8,722 bases of DNA from Planctomycetota bacterium (lineage in GTDB: Bacteria; Planctomycetota; UBA11346), in the NCBI GenBank assembly GCA_947470885.1, contig CANIXE010000069.1, positions 1 through 8,722 on the forward strand. The letters run 5' to 3'. The notes under the pieces are model-generated. The model was not told where the DNA came from. It did no database searches and saw only the letters and a list, made by a program, of their open reading frames with translations. This document shows positions 5,645-8,722 of the stretch, piece after piece (position 1 is the first letter of the stretch; each line of letters starts with the position of its first letter). The translations under genes were made by a program, and so were the position numbers.

Positions 5645-7009
5645 GTGCCAGCCAATCCCTCGTCCAGCACGGATAGTAACCTGGGAAAGCCCCCCGTCGG
5701 AATGTCCGGCCGGCTTGGCCAGCGGGACCTCCTGGACCTGCTCCTGTTGCTTCACCGAACCCGCGCCACCGGGGTCGTTCACCTGGATGGCCCCCAGCGC
5801 ATCCAGGTGCATCTCCGGGCCGGCAGTATCCGGGCTGCGTTCCAAGGCGAGCTCGCCGGAGCAAATGCTCTGACCCGGGCGATCCTCACCGGAATTGGTG
5901 CCTTCCGTTTCGCCGACCTGCCGGAAGGAGTGCCCCGGAACATTCCCCACGACACGCAATTCCTCCTTGACAGCATTGCCAAGGTTCTTGCTGAAATTGC
6001 CCCACCACCCGCCCCTCGCCATGAGATCGAAACCGATTTCCTGGAAATCGGCACAGGCCGGATCGCGTGCTTCGCACCACCGAAGCCAGGATCCGTCGTC
6101 GGCCCTTGCCGATTGGAGCAGGAGATCGGCCGAGGCGCCAGTTCAGTGGTCTACAAGGCCCACCATCAACCCCTAGACATCCCCGTGGTGGTGAAGGTAT
6201 TGCTCCAACAGGCCCAGCGATCCCACCATCGGAGCATGACCACCAACGAAGCCAGGCTCCTCGCCCGGCTCAACCACCCCAGCATCGTCCGTCTGTTTGA
6301 TTTCGACGATTCGGCGGGGCATCCCTACCTGATCGTCGAATACATCGATGGCCCTGGCGTCAGCCAGGTCCTCCGGGAACAGGGGCGTATGGCGGCAAAC
6401 GAGGCCCTCCCCCTGCTGACCCAGGTGACAGAGGCTCTGGCCTATGCCTGGGACACCCACGGCCTGATCCATGGTGATCTCAAGCCCGACAACATCCTCC
6501 TCACTGCCAACCGGGGGGTGGCAAAATTGGTGGATTTTGGCCTAGCCCGGTGCAAATCCGTTAAACTTCCCGATTTTCCTGATGATGTGGTGATGGGCAC
6601 ACCCTCGTACATTGCCCCAGAACAGGTTCGAAGCAACGGCGCTGCAGTGATGAACACCGTCACGGACTTGTACTCCCTGGGCGCGACGTTCTACCACATC
6701 CTGGCCGGCCGGCCCCCCTTCGTCGACGAGGATCCGATTCAGCTGATGGTCCGCCGATTGCACGAAGATCCCCCGCCACTGGCCGAGCTCGTACCAGGAT
6801 TACCAAAGGGCCTGACCGAGTTGATCAAGGGCTTGCTGATGGCGACCCCGGAATTGCGGATCCAGACCTACGATGAAGTACTGGACGGTCTGACGGCAGC
6901 CCAGACAGAACTGGATGCCGCAGCCAACGTGATCCGCCGGCGCACCTCCTTCTGGCGCAATGTTCCCAGTCGGTTGTTCGGCCGGGACACCGGCACTGCC
7001 GGTCATTGA
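5645..7009 (+). CDS. DUF4388 (PATAN)-Ser/Thr protein kinase fusion
   Basis: This is a cytoplasmic Hanks-type kinase of 454 residues; the substrate is unknown. Residues 20-118 match the DUF4388/PATAN pattern: SGRLGQRDLLDLLLLL, ATGVVHL, LRAGSIRAAFQGEL, GAFRF, then a helix. This domain is thought to mediate protein interaction in signalling proteins. The kinase domain (about 153-415) has a glycine loop GRGASSVVY (162-170), lysine K184, C-helix E202, catalytic loop HGDLKPDN (276-283), DFG (297-299), APE (324-326), D341 in DLYSLG, and R405. All catalytic residues are present. The HRD arginine is replaced by glycine (HGD), so it is a non-RD kinase. No membrane segment or sensor domain follows; a ~40-residue basic tail ends the protein. 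CGGAG lies 6 nt before the GTG start. It begins 59 nt after fliS and ends 16 nt before lgt, so co-transcription with the flagellar genes is likely. Confidence 0.93.
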   Translation: MPANPSSSTDSNLGKPPVGMSGRLGQRDLLDLLLLLHRTRATGVVHLDGPQRIQVHLRAGSIRAAFQGELAGANALTRAILTGIGAFRFADLPEGVPRNIPHDTQFLLDSIAKVLAEIAPPPAPRHEIETDFLEIGTGRIACFAPPKPGSVVGPCRLEQEIGRGASSVVYKAHHQPLDIPVVVKVLLQQAQRSHHRSMTTNEARLLARLNHPSIVRLFDFDDSAGHPYLIVEYIDGPGVSQVLREQGRMAANEALPLLTQVTEALAYAWDTHGLIHGDLKPDNILLTANRGVAKLVDFGLARCKSVKLPDFPDDVVMGTPSYIAPEQVRSNGAAVMNTVTDLYSLGATFYHILAGRPPFVDEDPIQLMVRRLHEDPPPLAELVPGLPKGLTELIKGLLMATPELRIQTYDEVLDGLTAAQTELDAAANVIRRRTSFWRNVPSRLFGRDTGTAGH

Positions 7010-7025
7010 TCCGCGACGCGCTCTG

Positions 7026-7895
7026 ATGCCTGGACATTGGCTGCATAATCTGGACCCCGTGGCCATCCACATCCACGGCCAGATCGGGATCCGTTGGTAC
7101 GGCTTGGCCTACCTCGCAGGACTCGCCTGGGGTTGGTGGATGTTGGGTCGCTGGGTCAACCAAGGGCGCTCCCCCATTAGATTTGAAAAAATCGGCGATT
7201 TCGTCCTCTATGTCGGAATTGGGATGATCGTGGGCGGACGCCTGGGGTATTGCCTGATTTACGGTCGGGACCACCTCTTCGCCGACCCACTATACTTGAT
7301 TAAGCTGTGGGAAGGGGGCATGGCCAGCCATGGCGGAATTTTAGGGATGGTCGCCGGCGCCTGGTGGTATGCCCGGCAGGAGCGCCTAGCGACTCCAGTA
7401 CTCTTGGACCTGGTCGCCAGCGGAGCGCCGATGGGAATTTTCCTCGGTCGTCTCGCCAATTTCGTCAATGGTGAACTATGGGGTAAGCCCGGTGACGTAC
7501 CCTGGGCGGTGATTTTTCGCGATGCCCCCCTGGTCGGTGGGATCAATGTTCCTCGGCACCCCAGCCAATTGTATGAAGCCGCCTTGGAAGGACTTTTTCT
7601 CCTCCTGCTCATCCTGCCCCTCCACGCCCGGCATCGCCGGCCAGGCCTGAGCGCCGGTGTACTCCTTGGCGCGTACGCCGTGGCGCGATTCATCGGTGAA
7701 TTCTGGCGAGAACCTGATTTCGGCCATCCCCCTTATTTCGGCTGGATGAATAAAGGCCAAGCCCTATCGATCCCGGTGCTTCTCATCGGACTGATCATCG
7801 CCATCTGGGCCTGGCGACGGGGCGTGCGAAAAGCCGACTACCTGCCCCCGGCACAGCCAACTGCACCGGCAACTCCGCCCATCAACCTGGGCTGA
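7026..7895 (+). CDS. lgt: Phosphatidylglycerol-prolipoprotein diacylglyceryl transferase
   Basis: Lgt moves diacylglycerol from phosphatidylglycerol to the lipobox cysteine of prolipoproteins in the inner membrane, the first step of lipoprotein maturation. The protein has 289 residues (E. coli 291), with about seven hydrophobic segments. Conserved features are IRWYGLAY (22-29), GGRLGY (70-75), the HGG motif with H102, and the signature GRLANFVNGELWG (141-153) with R142, N145 and E150. HPSQLYEA (178-185), RFIGEFWREPD (221-231) and KGQALSIP (243-250) also match. The ATG at 7026 gives the normal N-terminus; a longer reading from 6960 would overlap the kinase. No clear Shine-Dalgarno precedes it. 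With the kinase stop only 16 nt away, translation may be coupled or inefficiently started. The 3' end overlaps the converging gene at 7882. Confidence 0.96.
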   Translation: MPGHWLHNLDPVAIHIHGQIGIRWYGLAYLAGLAWGWWMLGRWVNQGRSPIRFEKIGDFVLYVGIGMIVGGRLGYCLIYGRDHLFADPLYLIKLWEGGMASHGGILGMVAGAWWYARQERLATPVLLDLVASGAPMGIFLGRLANFVNGELWGKPGDVPWAVIFRDAPLVGGINVPRHPSQLYEAALEGLFLLLLILPLHARHRRPGLSAGVLLGAYAVARFIGEFWREPDFGHPPYFGWMNKGQALSIPVLLIGLIIAIWAWRRGVRKADYLPPAQPTAPATPPINLG

Positions 7896-8722
7896 ATTCC
7901 CAGGAACAAGGCCCGCAAACCCAGTCGAGGCAGTTCCAGGCGTTTTTTCCATCAACGACGGCCTCACCGATCAGACTACCCCCGGTTGAACCTCCAGGCA
8001 ATCTTGCCACCGGGGATTCCCCCCGCAGCAGCGTCACCCGCCGGGCATCTTGAGATCCGGTCCAAGCTCGTATCCAATTCCGCCAATCGCCGCCCCCGAG
8101 CTGCTCTAATAAAACGGGAAAACGTCGGGCCAAACAGGGAATCGTGGGATCCACCGGTAACCAGACCCCCTCTGGACCGGCGACTTCCATCCAGAAATGG
8201 GGATTAGCCACGGTGGAGCCGGCAATCACCCCACTGACCAATCGCCACGGTCTGCCCATGTCAGAAAGGCGCTCCCCCAGGGCGAGGGTTAAATCGGCGC
8301 ATGATCCCCCGGCAAACCGCTGCTCGGGGGAAATCTCCTCCCGGGGTTGGTGCCGCCGATAAGTATAGCGGAAATCGCCGATCAATTCTTCAACCACCGG
8401 CAGCAAATCCTCCGCCAATCCCTGGACCGGGGATACCACCACGGTCGCTGTTCCGCTGACCGTCGAAGCACCGACCAAACAATGATGGGTTGAGGTGGAT
8501 TCTGCGCCTGGGATTTCGTCCCGTTCAACCCGCTGTCCCCTCCATGAGGTCAGTCGGGGAAGATACCAAAGAACCTCGCTGGATAATCCCGGCGGTAGAA
8601 ACAACCGATGCCGCCGCTGCACTTCCAGGTGACGCACACTATCCTGCCCCAAGGCATGGGGCACAAACCAGGCCAGAAAGCCACGCCAACGGCGGGCCAG
8701 AACCGGAGCCTCGGCCAAACGG
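7882..8722 (-). CDS. Transglutaminase-like superfamily protein, 5' end cut by the window edge
   Basis: The reading frame is open from the right edge to a stop at 7882-7884. The only start in view is a TTG at 8718, without a visible ribosome-binding site, so the true start probably lies outside. At least 278 residues are visible. A papain-like transglutaminase core carries the expected triad: Cys140 in GGSCADLTLALGERL, His174 in NPHFWMEV and Asp190 in WLPVDPT (numbered from the TTG). The region before it (about 35-110) is beta-rich, with a pattern of the kind often preceding this domain. Bacterial members are proteases, amidases or cross-linking enzymes; the substrate here cannot be told. No signal peptide can be judged. 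The C-terminal tail holds three Cys and four Trp residues within the last 30. It converges on lgt with a 14-bp overlap and no terminator hairpin between the two. Confidence 0.85.
   Translation of the reverse strand, partial: RLAEAPVLARRWRGFLAWFVPHALGQDSVRHLEVQRRHRLFLPPGLSSEVLWYLPRLTSWRGQRVERDEIPGAESTSTHHCLVGASTVSGTATVVVSPVQGLAEDLLPVVEELIGDFRYTYRRHQPREEISPEQRFAGGSCADLTLALGERLSDMGRPWRLVSGVIAGSTVANPHFWMEVAGPEGVWLPVDPTIPCLARRFPVLLEQLGGGDWRNWIRAWTGSQDARRVTLLRGESPVARLPGGSTGGSLIGEAVVDGKNAWNCLDWVCGPCSWEFSPG

Noticed and set aside
5001..5864. Minus-strand open frame of 287 codons spanning the fliD end, fliS and the kinase start
   Set aside because: It crosses three genes and their ribosome-binding sites on the other strand; fliS has unmistakable family motifs, this frame has none.
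6960..7025. Longer lgt start overlapping the kinase gene
   Set aside because: The extra 22 residues do not resemble an Lgt N-terminus; the ATG at 7026 gives the standard length.
1..8722. CRISPR arrays, tRNA or rRNA genes, insertion-sequence ends
   Set aside because: No regularly spaced direct repeats, cloverleaf sequences, rRNA-like stretches or transposase fragments were seen in any part of the window.

Overview
This window is a flagellar-filament locus from a GC-rich (roughly 60% by eye), motile, Gram-negative-type bacterium. It carries a Hanks-type kinase and the lipoprotein-maturation gene lgt on the same strand. The lineage is uncertain. The flagellar gene set, a sigma-54 promoter and a DUF4388-type kinase would fit Acidobacteriota (Holophagae) or delta-proteobacteria-like groups; this is an inference from gene style, not a demonstrated assignment.

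Layout, left to right. Positions 1-277 hold no convincing gene apart from the possible start of a leftward gene cut by the window edge. A small protein gene of unknown function (278-682, +), with a faint resemblance to PD-(D/E)XK nucleases, converges on a leftward flagellin gene (900-2459, -). Between them lies a perfect 23-bp inverted repeat that looks like a bidirectional terminator. Upstream of flagellin is a 307-bp divergent control region (2460-2766). It contains a near-consensus sigma-54 promoter facing right, a plausible sigma-28-like promoter facing left, and several leader hairpins.

To the right runs a likely five-gene operon: flaG (2767-3138), fliD (3166-5097), fliS (5160-5585), a DUF4388/PATAN plus Ser/Thr kinase fusion (5645-7009), and lgt (7026-7895). 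A transglutaminase-like protein gene (-) enters from the right edge and overlaps the end of lgt tail to tail by 14 bp.

How the genes fit together: flagellin is the filament subunit. FliS is its cytoplasmic export chaperone, FliD is the cap that folds flagellin at the growing tip, and FlaG is a small filament-associated protein that influences filament length. Sigma-54 for the cap and chaperone genes and a sigma-28-like signal for flagellin match the usual hierarchy in which the filament is made last. The kinase next to fliS is the most unusual component and may link a signal to filament assembly. The lgt gene is probably a housekeeping passenger of the operon. No RNA genes, mobile elements or CRISPR arrays were seen.
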